NCBI RefSeq assembly: GCF_000004195.4
Contig: NC_030685.2
Location: forward strand, 56,916,048-56,980,047
Direction: 5' to 3'
Length of the DNA stretch: 64,000 bases
Origin: Xenopus tropicalis
Lineage: Eukaryota; Chordata; Amphibia; Anura; Pipidae
Shown: positions 35,171-45,018 of the stretch, in pieces
Layout: the number at the start of each line of letters is the position of its first letter
How positions within the stretch are numbered: position 1 is the stretch's first letter
Translations under genes and position numbers: made by a program
The notes under the pieces: generated by a model
Seen by the model: only the letters and a program-made list of their open reading frames with translations
What the model was told of the DNA's origin: nothing
The model's database searches: none

Positions 35171-35850
35171 GACTTTCCTTGGGCCAGGTTGGAGCTGCAG
35201 AGTGCCATTGAGCCCTATGGGAGACTTTCCTTGGGCCAGATTGGAGCTGCAGAGTGCCATTGAGCCCTATGGGAGACTTTCCTTGGGCCAGGTTGGAGCT
35301 GCAGAGTGCCATTGAGCCCTATGGGAGACTTTCCTTGGGCCAGGTTGGAGCTGCAGAGTGCCATTGAGCCCTATGGGAGACTTTCCTTGGGCCAGGTTGG
35401 AGCTGCAGAGTGCCATTGAGCCCTTTGGGAGACTTTCCTTGGGCCAGGTTGGAGCTGCAGAGTGCCATTGAGCCCTATGGGAGACTTTCCTTGGGCCAGG
35501 TTGGAGCTGCAGAGTGCCATTGAGCCCTATGGGAGACTTTCCTTGGGCCAGGTTGGAGCTGCAGAGTGCCATTGAGCCCTATGGGAGACTTTCCTTGGGC
35601 CGGGTTGGAGCTGCAGAGTGCCATTGAGCCCTATGGGAGACTTTCCTTGGGCCAGGTTGGAGCTGCAGAGTGCCATTGAGCCCTATGGGAGACTTTCCTT
35701 GGGCCGGGTTGGAGCTGCAGAGTGCCATTGAGCCCTATGGGAGACTTTCCTTGGGCCGGGTTGGAGCTGCAGAGTGCCATTGAGCCCTATGGGAGGCTTT
35801 CCTTGGGCCAGGTTGGAGCTGCAGAGTGCCATTGAGTCCTATGGGAGGCT
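35171..35850 (+). repeat. 52-bp tandem array, about 13 units
   Basis: Unit GACTTTCCTTGGGCCAGGTT + GGAGCTGCAGAGTGCCATTG + AGCCCTATGGGA, period exactly 52 bp, units starting 35171, 35223, 35275 and so on. Few differences between units (GGGCCA/GGGCCG, TATGGG/TTTGGG). The sister element has about 5 units, and one inverted unit sits in the MITE at 50965-51495. Open frames through the array on both strands are by-products. Confidence 0.95.
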
Positions 35851-36178
35851 TCCAAAATCATGCACAGAAGGATCAAAGTCAGAAAGTTTTCATGTCGTTT
35901 ACGATCGTCGGATACGAAGATTTCGGATGGTACCACAATATTTTACGTCCACGATGCGAATTTTTGCACAATTAATGCACATCAGAAATTATCGTTGTTA
36001 GTCGGAATGTTTTCCAATAGTGCTTTTAAAGGGGACCTGTCACCCTAAGAAATAATTCCAAATTGTTTTCTATTGTGTTTGTCAAGTAAAATAACCTTCA
36101 CTTACACTATAAAAATTATTTTAATCTTATTTTCTTTAGCCTTGGAATTCACAATTGCAGCAAGAAGACACTGTTTAG

Positions 36179-36382
36179 GCAAGCTTTGTATCTTGCCAAA
36201 ATCTTGTTTCTGTGCCAGTAAAGTCTTGGTGTAGGAAGGAAGGGTTTGGGTTCCTAGAGCACTGGGCTGACTTTTCTTTGGGGTACAATCTATACAGCCC
36301 TGACGGATTGCACCTCAATGGAAGGGGGTCTACTGTGCTAGGGGAGAGAATGGTTAAGAGGCTGGAGGAGTGTTTAAACTAG
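36179..36382 (+). pseudogene. CR1 ORF1 C-terminal remnant (esterase-like)
   Basis: Frame +2 relative to ORF2 reads CRKEGFGFLEHWADFSLGYN then LYSPDGLHLNGRGSTVLGER and MVKRLEECLN before the stop at 36380-36382. The GLHLN block with a conserved Asp-Gly-x-His corresponds to the C-terminal Asp/His part of SGNH/GDSL esterases found in ORF1 of CR1/L2 LINEs. The N-terminal part with the catalytic Ser is cut off, so this product cannot be functional. It ends 10 bases inside the ORF2 open frame. Confidence 0.75.
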
Positions 36383-39300
36383 ACAAGGGGGGGGTTGGTA
36401 AGCTAGATTCTTGTGGGAGACCTAGTGTAGATGGGGCAGTGGGACCAGTAAAGGGTTGTGGGGGAGGAGTGAGGGGGGCATATAGTTTATCAGATAAGGA
36501 GCTTCCATTGTTACAAGGGAAACAGACTAATTTTCACCTTAGCTCTAACTGTCCTTTAGCTAATGTAAGCTGTAGAGGAAGAAGTAGTAATCTCCGCTGC
36601 ATGCTGGCTAATGCGCGTAGCTTGTCGGGAAAAATAGGGGAGCTGCAGGCTATTGCATGTATTGAAAATTATGACTTAATTGGTATCACTGAGACCTGGT
36701 GGGATGAAAAATGCGACTGGGCTGTGAATTTAAATGGGTATACGCTTTTTAGGAGGGACAGAGGGATTAAAAAGGGTGGAGGGGTTTGTCTTTATGTAAA
36801 GTCAGATTTAAAGCCATGTAATAAAGACATTACCAATGAAAACGTTGAATCTCTTTGGGTAGAAATTTCAGTAGGGCTGAAGGTCACAAAGAAAATGATC
36901 ATTGGTGTATGCTATAAACCACCCCGTATAGATGAGGGGGATGAGTCCCAGCTACTTTTGCAAATGGAGGAGGCTTCAAAATTGGGTCAAGTTGTTATTA
37001 TGGGGGACTTTAATTATCCGGACATTGACTGGAGTAATGGGGTGGCTAAGTCAGAAAGAGCTAGTAGGTTTGTAAATATGCTAAATGACAACTTTTTATT
37101 TCAGGTGGTTCATGAACCTACTCGGAATGAGTCTATTTTGGACCTGGTAATATCTAATAATACTGAACTTATCTCTAACATTTGTGTGGGTGAGCATTTG
37201 GGGAACAGTGATCACAACATGGTCTCCTTTGAGATAATGCTACAGAGACAGCTCTATAAGGGAGTAACTAAAACGCTCAATTTTAGACGTGCAGACTTTG
37301 CCAGTTTAAGGGCATCTCTGCAATGTGTCAACTGGGAAAGGCTTTTCATGGGGTTAGACACAGAAGGAAAATGGAACATCTTTAAAACATTGCTTTGCAG
37401 GTATACACAACAGTATATTCCCCTTGTAAGCAAGGAGAGGCATCGCAAAGCAAAACCCTTATGGCTGAATAAAAGAGTTAAGGTCGAGGTTGGTAATAAA
37501 AAACGTGCTTTTAAAGCATTAAAGTTAGCTGGGACAGCGGAAACTTTCATCAGGTACAAGGAAGCAAATAAAGCATGCAAAAAAGCTATCAGGCAAGCTA
37601 AAATAGAGATGGAAAGGGATATTGCAGCTAGGAGTAAAAAGAATCCAAAATTATTTTTTAATTATGTGAATAGTAAAAAAATGAAGCAAGAAGGGGTGGG
37701 AACTTTATTATCACGGGGAGGTACGTTGGTTGATGAAAACGGGGAAAAAGCTGAAATTTTGAACTCTTATTTTTCATCTGTCTATACATCTGAGGAGCCA
37801 GATAATGAAGGCTTCCCTTTTAATATACCCAGTGCTAGTAATTTAGCTACTGGCGCATGGGTCACTCAGGAGGAAATTCAAAAGAGACTTGAACATGTAA
37901 AGGTAAACAAAGGTCCAGGACCGGATGGGATTCATCCCAGGGTATTAAATGAGCTGAGCGCTGTGATTGCCAAGCCTCTTCACATAATTTTTCAGGATTC
38001 GTTGAGGTCTGGCATGGTGCCAAGAGACTGGCGGATTGCTAATGTGGTGCCGTTATTTAAAAAGGGATCTCGTTCTCAGCCTGAAAACTATAGGCCTGTT
38101 AGTCTGACATCAGTAGTAGGAAAGCTTCTGGAAGGGGTAATAAGGGATAGGATAGTTGAATACATTGCAGTTCACAATACTATTAGTTTGTGCCAGCATG
38201 GTTTTATGCGTAACAGATCTTGCCAGACTAATTTAGTTGCCTTTTATGAGGAGGTGAGCAGGAACCTTGATGCTGGAATGGCAGTTGATGTCATCTACTT
38301 AGATTTTGCTAAAGCGTTTGATACAGTACCTCACAGAAGGTTAATGATCAAATTGAGGAATATTGGCCTAGAACATAATATTTGTAATTGGATAGAAAAC
38401 TGGCTGAAGGATAGAGTACAAAGAGTGGTGGTAAATGGAACATTTTCTAATTGGGCCAGTGTGGTTAGTGGAGTACCGCAGGGGTCAGTCCTTGGTCCTT
38501 TGCTTTTTAACTTGTTTATTAATGACCTGGAGGAGGGCATAGACAGTACTGTTTCTATTTTTGCTGATGACACTAAATTGTGCAAAACTATAAGTTCCAT
38601 GCAGGATGCTGCCGCTTTGCAGAGCGATTTGACAAAATTGGAAAACTGGGCAGCAAACTGGAAAATGAGGTTCAATGTTGACAAGTGCAAAGTTATGCAC
38701 TTTGGTAGGAATAATATAAACGCAAACTATCTACTGAATGGTAGTGTGTTGGGGGCATCCTTAATGGAGAAGGATCTAGGGGTTTTTGTAGATCACAAGT
38801 TGTCTAATTCCAGGCAGTGTCATTCTGTGGCTACTACAGCAAATAAAGTGCTGTCTTGTATAAAAAAGGGCATTGACTCAAGGGATGAGAACATATTTTT
38901 GCCGCTTTATAGGTCCCTGGTAAGGCCTCACCTTGAGTATGCGGTGCAGTTTTGGGCTCCAGTCCTTAAGAAGGATATTAATGAGCTGGAGAGAGTGCAG
39001 AGACGTGCAACTAAACTGGTAAAGGGGATGGGAGATTTAAGCTATGAGGTTAGACTGTCGAGGTTGGGGTTGTTTTCTCTGGAAAAGAGGCGCTTGCGAG
39101 GGGACATGATTACTCTGTACAAGTACATTAGAGGGGATTATAGGCAGTTGGGGGATGTTCTTTTTTCCCATAAAAACAATCAGCGCACCAGAGGTCACCC
39201 CTATAGATTAGAGGAACAGAGCTTCCATTTGAAGCAGCGTAGGTGGTTTTTCACGGTGAGTGCAGTGAGGCTGTGGAATGCCCTTCCTAGTGATGTGGTA

Positions 39301-39396
39301 ATGGCAGACTCTGTTAATGCCTTTAAGAGGGGCCTGGATGAGTTTTTGAACAAGCAGAATATCCAAGGCTATTGTGATACTAATATCTACAGTTAG
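36370..39396 (+). CDS. CR1 ORF2: endonuclease-reverse transcriptase
   Basis: An uninterrupted frame of about 1008 codons. The N-terminal third is an APE-type endonuclease: LANARSLSGKIGEL near residue 80, ITETWW, GGGVCLYVK, VVIMGDFNYPDIDW near 215 and the end motif GNSDHNMVSFE near 285. The central part is a reverse transcriptase: PENYRPVSLTSVVGKLLEG, QHGFMRNRSCQTNL, IYLDFAKAFDTVPH (motif A), SGVPQGSVLGPLLFNLFIND (motif B) and the active site FADDT at 38560-38571 (about residue 731). The C-terminal block (LERVQRRATKLVKGM, FSLEKRRLRGDMITLYKYIR) is typical of CR1. The upstream codon at 36370 is GTG; the first ATG is at 36601, right at the endonuclease start, so the true initiation site is uncertain. 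Intact catalytic residues suggest recent activity, though ORF1 is missing. Confidence 0.92.
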   Translation: MFKLDKGGVGKLDSCGRPSVDGAVGPVKGCGGGVRGAYSLSDKELPLLQGKQTNFHLSSNCPLANVSCRGRSSNLRCMLANARSLSGKIGELQAIACIENYDLIGITETWWDEKCDWAVNLNGYTLFRRDRGIKKGGGVCLYVKSDLKPCNKDITNENVESLWVEISVGLKVTKKMIIGVCYKPPRIDEGDESQLLLQMEEASKLGQVVIMGDFNYPDIDWSNGVAKSERASRFVNMLNDNFLFQVVHEPTRNESILDLVISNNTELISNICVGEHLGNSDHNMVSFEIMLQRQLYKGVTKTLNFRRADFASLRASLQCVNWERLFMGLDTEGKWNIFKTLLCRYTQQYIPLVSKERHRKAKPLWLNKRVKVEVGNKKRAFKALKLAGTAETFIRYKEANKACKKAIRQAKIEMERDIAARSKKNPKLFFNYVNSKKMKQEGVGTLLSRGGTLVDENGEKAEILNSYFSSVYTSEEPDNEGFPFNIPSASNLATGAWVTQEEIQKRLEHVKVNKGPGPDGIHPRVLNELSAVIAKPLHIIFQDSLRSGMVPRDWRIANVVPLFKKGSRSQPENYRPVSLTSVVGKLLEGVIRDRIVEYIAVHNTISLCQHGFMRNRSCQTNLVAFYEEVSRNLDAGMAVDVIYLDFAKAFDTVPHRRLMIKLRNIGLEHNICNWIENWLKDRVQRVVVNGTFSNWASVVSGVPQGSVLGPLLFNLFINDLEEGIDSTVSIFADDTKLCKTISSMQDAAALQSDLTKLENWAANWKMRFNVDKCKVMHFGRNNINANYLLNGSVLGASLMEKDLGVFVDHKLSNSRQCHSVATTANKVLSCIKKGIDSRDENIFLPLYRSLVRPHLEYAVQFWAPVLKKDINELERVQRRATKLVKGMGDLSYEVRLSRLGLFSLEKRRLRGDMITLYKYIRGDYRQLGDVLFSHKNNQRTRGHPYRLEEQSFHLKQRRWFFTVSAVRLWNALPSDVVMADSVNAFKRGLDEFLNKQNIQGYCDTNIYS

Positions 39397-39839
39397 TATT
39401 ACTGGTTGTATATATATAGTTTATGTATGTGAGTGTATAGATTGGTTAGTATAGGTTGTGTGCTGGGTTTACTCGGATGGGTTGAACTTGATGTACAATG
39501 GTCTTTTTTCAACCCTATGTAACTATGTAACTATGTAAGTATGGGGGAACCTGATGCTCATGCCTATGCACTGGTTACACAATTAGATGTTGAGGAGGGA
39601 GGGGGAATGTTAGGAGTGCAGCAACATCTAAAAAGTTCTGAATTTAAAGTGAAAGCAACTGTCTGCCCCGCCTCTATGCCTATGCATTTTTAAATGCTTT
39701 TATAATGGTTATGGATGTGTTAATAAAAAATGAGTATGGGTTTCATGCTTAATTTGAAAAGGACTTTTATTATACAGCTTTTTATGCCTGGGTGACAGGT
39801 CCACTTTAATTGGTGAAAATTCGTACTTAAATGTGCCCC

Positions 39840-41640
39840 AAGGTGTGGGGATGGGCAAAGTTTTTCCTAAACAATTTATGTTATATTTCATAGCATAAAG
39901 CATCCGATGAGGAGCTTGACAGCATTAGGATTAAAACCTTATTGATTTTCCAGTCTCCTTCCCTGTCTGCTTGGATCCGTGATAGCGCCTGAAACACCTG
40001 TCAAGGAGTTTAGCAGCAATTCATGGTCTATCTCTAATATGTCAAACAAAGCAGAGAACAATTACACTGTTTCTACAGTTGTTGTCTTTCTCTCGCAAAG
40101 GCAGCACTCCGATCACAGCAGGCCTGCAGCTTTCTTTTAATGCTTTCTTTAGAGAAATAAAATATTCATTTCAGAGACATCAAGAGCAAGCGGCAGCAGA
40201 AAGCCTTGAAGTTTCCTATGTAGATTTCCCTTGAAATTGCTTTGAAAATGAATAGTCAGTAGAAGGTACCATTCGTTAATAGCTGGGTATTATTAATACA
40301 GTGTTTACTAGATCACCTTTAAAAATGTATTCTCCCAGAACATTCTGAGCACTGGGCCCCATATTAATTTATGTCATGCAAATACACTTGAGTACAAATG
40401 AATGCAACAATTTCAAACTGTTTCAGATGTCATCATATTTCTTTCTTTTTTTGGCACTTACAAACTGTGAATATTTCTAAAAAGCTACTGTAAATATTTC
40501 AAGGAGGCCCTGAACCAAAGATGACACGATATCAGCAGGTTTCCTGCCTAGTGTGGCATTAATCTTATAGTTAATCTAAGTACCAGAATTTGTGCAGAAT
40601 TAGAACTTGGGCCTCCCTCCATGCCCAACATCCATTAACCCAATTACTGGGGGTTTAGGAAAAAATACTGCTGATTTTGTGCACTAACGGGCACAAGAGC
40701 ATGTCACTTAGTGCTTATTCTAAGAGCACTTGGGTGCAGGGTGTGCAGCTCTTTGCAGGGAGCACTGGAACAATTCCTATGTGCCCTGCCCAACTCTTTT
40801 GAATCTAGCATGGCCTAATGCATTAAATTCAGCATGAAGCTGTACGTTTCAAAGGCTTGTGGCTATTTACACAATGTCCCAGTGGGCAAATTGTAAAAAA
40901 CTGCCATGGGAAAGGGCTGGCTTCTGAGACTTAAAGTCCCTCTGCTTTGCAGAGAATCTGTGCGCTGCCCACTATGAAAAGTAGAGAGACTTCAAATCCC
41001 AGACCCCAGCACTTAGAACCGATCTGTGTAAATATATATAAATATATAACGTTTTTACAGTTAAGATACGCCAGGAAGGTGTTTTTTTCACCTTAACTAA
41101 ATTATTCAATCAATAAATAAATAAATGGGCTCTAGAAATATTAGGATGTTTCAAACTTACATTACTTCCTTAGAGTGTGCTACAACCTTTTTCTGGGAGA
41201 TCTTTTATATGTTTGCTCTATTCCTTCATGGTTTGGCTTAATGGCTTATTTGAAAATAACTGTATATGTGTAAAACTCTTTAATGACTAATTTAATTTGA
41301 AAGATTACATGGCACTTCAGTTTCGTACTTGTTCTAAAATAAAAGTAAATTTCCAGCATGCAAGTAGGTTAAAAAAAGTTCAATCCGTATATAGTTTCCA
41401 TTAGTGCTACTATACTTGGTTATGGGAAAGCACAGCTGCCCCAGACATGTGAGGTCAACAATGATTTCATGAGGAGATACAATTCAAAATTATTTAAATG
41501 TGTATCTTAGACATAAAGGCTGTATCACATTCTTATTTGCAGCGAAGGGCTTCTCATTACTAAAACAGGAAAAACAGGAAAAATCTTGAAAAACAGTTCA
41601 AGTTTTCTTGGATCAATAAGGTACATACTAAGAGCAACAA
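39840..41640. other. Gene-free stretch with conserved-looking non-coding DNA
   Basis: After the end of repeat P (to about 39880), 39890-40560 has balanced composition without repeat words, unlike its surroundings. An open phase-0 piece follows TTCATTTCAG at about 40177 but lacks a donor. I regard it as a candidate conserved element, not an exon. 41030-41130 is AT-rich. Confidence 0.35.
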
Positions 41641-41659
41641 TATCAAAAAATGTTTCTAA

Positions 41660-41800
41660 AGGTGGCCATACACGTAGCAATTTTGATGTCGCACGAAAGA
41701 TCGTTCCTACCCTCCATTGGTTGAATCGTCAGATATGGAGGAAGAAACAATAGAAACTAGAAAGGGAAGTTAGAGAACAAACTTCATGTTGGGTTGAAAA
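41660..41800. repeat. MITE end fragment (GTGGCCATACACG type)
   Basis: AAAGGTGGCCATACACGTAG followed by GATGTCGCACGAAAGATCG is the kind of terminus I associate with a frequent Xenopus MITE. I cannot find its other end. Confidence 0.4.
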
Positions 41801-41939
41801 ACGTGAAGTCACTGAATGAAATCTGATCTGTTGTTGGCTCTGCCCACTTTTTCTATCCTTGGACCACTGTTATATAGTAAAAACCACTGTGCAAAGTTTG
41901 GGGGCCCTGGTTTTAATAGTGTCTGAATGGCAGCAATTT

Positions 41940-42607
41940 AAATTGCGGGTAGCGGGAGGAAGCAGTGGGGAGTGGGAGGATGCAGGGGAGAGCCAGAGAA
42001 AGCAGCGAGGAGCGGGAGAAAGCAGGGGAGAGCTGGAGAAGGCAGCAGAGAGTGGAAGGAAGCAGGGGAGATCCGAAGAAAGCAGCTGGGAGCGAGAGGA
42101 AGCAGTGGGGAGCGGGAGGAAGCAGGGGAGAGCTGGAGAAAGCAGTGGGGAGTGGCAGGAAGCAGGGGAGAGCTGGAGAAAGCAGCGGGGAGCGGGAAGA
42201 AGCAGTGGGGAGCGGGAGGAAGCAGGGAAGAGCTGGAGAAAGCAGCGGGTAGTGGGAGGAAGCAGTGGGGAGCGGGAGAAAGCAGTGGGGAACGGGAGGA
42301 AGCAGTGGGGAGCAGGAGAAAGCAGTGAGTAGCGGGAGAAAGCAGTGGGGAGCGGGAGGAAGCAGTGGGGAGTGGGAGGAAGCAGTGGGGAGTGGGAGAA
42401 AGCAGTGAGTAGCGGGAGGAAGCAGTGGGGTGCGGGAGGAAGCAGTGGGGAGCGGGAGAAAGCAGTGAGTAGCGGGAGGAAGCAGTGGGGAGCGGGAGGA
42501 AGCAGTGGGGAACGGGAGGAAGCAGTGAGTAGTGGGAGGAAGCAGTGGGAAGCGGGAGAAAGCAGCGGTAGCAGGAAGAAGCAGTGGAGAGCGGGAGGAC
42601 GCAGGGG
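41940..42607 (+). repeat. 20-bp minisatellite, about 33 units
   Basis: Unit AGCAGTGGGGAGCGGGAGGA with period 20, so three units fill every 60 bases. Variants (AGGGGAGAGCTGGAGAA) dominate the left half and a more uniform form the right half. Strand bias is extreme: G/A on +. Because 20 is not a multiple of three and the unit has no stop, all frames stay open on both strands, giving long false proteins (up to 306 codons). Confidence 0.97.
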
Positions 42608-42619
42608 GAAGCAGGCCAT

Positions 42620-42716
42620 AGTATGAGGACACAGGGGGGAATTAAGTCCGGCCCCCAAACAGTCTGAGGGACCATGAACTGGCCCCCTGCTTAAAAATTT
42701 TGAGGACCCCTGCTTT
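42620..42716. mobile_element. hAT-type terminus right of the minisatellite
   Basis: TTAAAAATTTTGAGGACCCCTG is the inverse of the CAGGGGTCCTCAAA end known in Charlie-like hAT elements. A weaker counterpart, CAAAGTTTGGGGGCCCTGG at 41891-41909, may be part of the same old element, which would place the minisatellite inside it. Confidence 0.45.
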
Positions 42717-43135
42717 AGCATCATTATAAATGATATTTCTGCACTGTTAGTTTGTTCTCCACTCATCATTTCTTTGGGGCCCACTTGCAAATATTCGTAT
42801 TCTTTATTCTAGTTTTAGAGGTTTTTGTTTATGATTTTAGAGGTTTTTTTTCATTTGTACGTGTACAAATACTCTTACCAAAATGAAAATTTGAGGTTTG
42901 TTTTTGGATTCTTTTGGCATTTTAATTTGTTTGTGCTTTTTAAATTTGCATCTTTTAATAAATGAATAGACATTTGTCGTTTTGGAGAAAATTTGTTTAA
43001 TCACAGTTTGAAAAAACATCAGAATGTTAATAAATGTGCCTCCCCATTTTGCCATGCTTTAATACATTTAACCAACTATTAAAAGCAGCATTGTTGTTGA
43101 AACAGTAGTGCAACCATGTGACCTTGCCCAAAGGC
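42717..43135. other. Gene-free stretch
   Basis: AT-rich, no feature recognised. Confidence 0.4.
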
Positions 43136-43378
43136 CAGGGGCACTTCTGCCATTAGGCGAGTTGAGAAACTCGCCTCAGGCGGCAGAAGCGCCCCAGTTA
43201 CCAGGGGCGGCAAAAAGCCGCTCCTGGTAACTGTAAGAGACGAATTTCCGGTTTTTAAACCGGAAATTCGGCTCTTCTAGTGCAGAGAGCGCAAATGAAT
43301 AGACATTCATTTGCGCTCTCTGGGGGGGGCGGCATCCAGGAGCCGCCTCAGGCGGCGATATGTACAGAATCGCCCCTG
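43136..43378. mobile_element. hAT-like MITE made of successive hairpins
   Basis: CAGGGGC and GCCCCTG termini with an exact 8-bp duplication CCAAAGGC (43128-43135, 43379-43386). Inside lie at least four separate stems: GGCGAGTTGAGAAACTCGCC, CAGTTACCAGG...CCTGGTAACTG, GAATTTCCGGTTTTTAAACC with GGAAATTC, and AGAGAGCGCAAATGAAT with ATTCATTTGCGCTCTCT. Confidence 0.88.
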
Positions 43379-43573
43379 CCAAAGGCATCTATCCACAGGG
43401 GCAGAGGAGTGGCTACAAGTTCAGAAGAATTAGAAAATGAGAAAGAAATGTAGCCGCCTGAGCCGCCTCAGGCGGCGATATTTACAGAATCGCCCCTGCC
43501 AAAGGCATCTATCCACAGGGGCAGAGGAGTGGCTACAAGTTCAGAAGAATTAGAAAATGAGAAAGAAATGTAG
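43341..43573. repeat. 120-bp tandem duplication across a MITE border
   Basis: From AGCCGCCTCAGGCGGCGATA onward, 43341-43453 and 43461-43573 are identical except one base (TGTACAG/TTTACAG). The unit includes the MITE's right end, its target duplication and 70 bp of flank, so the duplication came after the insertion. Confidence 0.95.
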
Positions 43574-44129
43574 TAGGCACGTACATAGATAGACAGACAG
43601 ACATACACATAGATAGGTAGGCAAGTAGCCAATGTTTGCAAAAGTTACTGTAGCTCCCAGCAATGCATCTTTATTCTTTCTAAAAAGAACTAAAATACTT
43701 GCATTTGCATTTTGGCCTTAAAATGCCCTCTTCTATAGACCCACTTTTTCATTTTTCTAATGGAACATTTACAAAAACAACGTGTGCTGTATTTTTTTAC
43801 TGATATGATTTAGATTCACATTATCAAAGTAAAAATGATCATAAAATGCAGTGCGCATAAATGATATTTTAGCTCTACTACTGCTTAAGCCCTCACTGTG
43901 TTGACTGAGCTTCTAAATTAGACTTCAAAGAGGATGACATTACTCATGGGAGGCATTGCTGCTTTCCACATAAACATTTGATTCTGCATAAATGACATAC
44001 ACCTAACATCTATATCAGAACTCTGCCATGTCATTAGCCTTTTTTCTTGTTCAGATCTCACACAGAGGCCAAATTTAGGACCTTGTACTGAAATAAAGGC
44101 AGGAGGTCAATTAAATATTAAAAATAAAT

Positions 44130-44138
<9 letters not shown>
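43574..44138. other. Gene-free stretch
   Basis: Short AGATAGACAGACAGACATACA repeat at 43585-43610; otherwise nothing. Confidence 0.4.
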
Positions 44139-44169
<31 letters not shown>

Positions 44170-44170
44170 A

Positions 44171-45000
44171 GATATGGGACCTGTTATCGAGAATGCTCGG
44201 GATCTGGGGTTTTCTGGATACGATTCTTTTACGATCTTTGGATCTCCATACCTTAAGGGGCTGATTTACTTACCCACGAACGGGTCGAATGGAGTCCGAT
44301 TGCGTTTTTTTCGTAATGATCGGTACTTTGCGATTTTTTCGTATGTTTTGCGATTTTTTCGGATTCTTTACGAATTTTTCGGATCCAATACGATTTTTGC
44401 GTAAAAACGCGAGTTTTCCTATCCATTACGAAAGTTACGTAAAAAGTTGCGCATTTTGCGTAGCGTTAAAACTTACGCGAAAAGTTGCATATTTTTCGTA
44501 GCGTTAAGTTTTAACGCTACGAAAAATGCGCAACTTTTCGCGTAAGTTTTAACGCTACGCAAAATGCGCAACTTTTTACGCAACTTTCGTAATGGATACG
44601 AAAAACTCGCGTTTTTACGCAAAAATCGTATTGGTAACGAAAAATTCGTACAGAATCCGAAAAAATCGCAAAACATACGAAAAAGTCGCAAAATGTTCGT
44701 TTTCAAGTCGGAACTTTTCCAATTCGGGTCGGATTCGTGGGTTAGTAAATCAGCCCCTTAGTCTGCTAAAAATCATTTACATATTGAATAAACCCAATAG
44801 GATTGTTTTGCCTCCAATAAGGATTAATTATATCTTAGTTAGGAACAAGTACAAGGTTCTGTATTATAATTACTGAGAAAAAGAAAATCATTTTCAAAAA
44901 TCAAAATAATTTGCTTATAATGGAGTCTATAGGAGACGGCCTCTCCACAATTCGGAACTTTCTGGACTATGGGTTTCCGGATAACGGGTCCCATACCTAT
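44171..45000. mobile_element. M repeat, copy 2, split by a hairpin MITE
   Basis: ATGGGACCTGTTATCGAGAATGC on the left and TTCCGGATAACGGGTCCCATACC on the right, embedded in (TA)n on both sides (44139-44165, 44998-45018). The copy is interrupted after CTCCATACCTTAA and resumes with GTCTGCTAAAAATCATTT, which follows directly in copy 1 at 33389-33405. Confidence 0.85.
44257..44757. mobile_element. Hairpin MITE, Harbinger-like (family H, copy 3)
   Basis: GGGGCTGATTTACTTACCC and GGGTTAGTAAATCAGCCCC termini; TAA on the left and TTA on the right as a 3-bp duplication with one change. Halves inverted around about 44510. Confidence 0.85.
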
Positions 45001-45018
45001 ATATATATATATATATAT

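Larger units (their letters stand above)
36179..39540 (+). mobile_element. CR1-type LINE with intact ORF2
   Basis: The element contains the C-terminal end of ORF1, a complete ORF2, and a 3' tail with CAACCCTATGTAACTATGTAACTATGTAAG, a short tandem repeat as in CR1/L2 elements rather than poly(A). The 5' boundary is not sharp (about 36150-36185), where the surrounding element's sequence ends. No clear target duplication. The shift from an open ORF2 to a cut ORF1 indicates a fairly recent, 5'-truncated insertion. Confidence 0.88.
36030..39805. mobile_element. Kolobok-like (TTAA) element interrupted by CR1
   Basis: TTAA at 36026-36029 and 39806-39809 flank termini AGGGGACCTGTCACCC and GGGTGACAGGTCCACTT. 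The right part (39541-39805) matches the inverse of 31415-31745. About 400 bp belong to the element; the CR1 fills the rest. Confidence 0.85.
35001..39839. mobile_element. Harbinger-like element with 52-bp array, host of nested insertions
   Basis: Left end GGGGCACATTCATTAAAGTACGA, right end TCGTACTTAAATGTGCCCC. AAG flanks both sides (34998-35000, 39840-39842), a 3-bp target duplication confirmed against the intact copy of the target repeat. Its own sequence is about 1 kb; the remainder is a TTAA-type element (36030-39805) containing a CR1 LINE. A sister copy is at 54136-55312. Confidence 0.88.

Noticed and set aside
35267..35572. Repetitive 101-codon minus-strand protein
   Set aside because: By-product of the 52-bp array inside a MITE.
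37254..38700. Minus-strand frames within the CR1
   Set aside because: Antisense shadows of ORF2.
40177..40240. Possible additional exon after TTCATTTCAG
   Set aside because: Open in phase 0 for 19 codons but ends at a stop without a donor, and it has no supporting context.
41870..42790. Open frames of up to 306 codons in the minisatellite
   Set aside because: They come from a 20-bp unit without stop codons; the same happens in several frames and on both strands.
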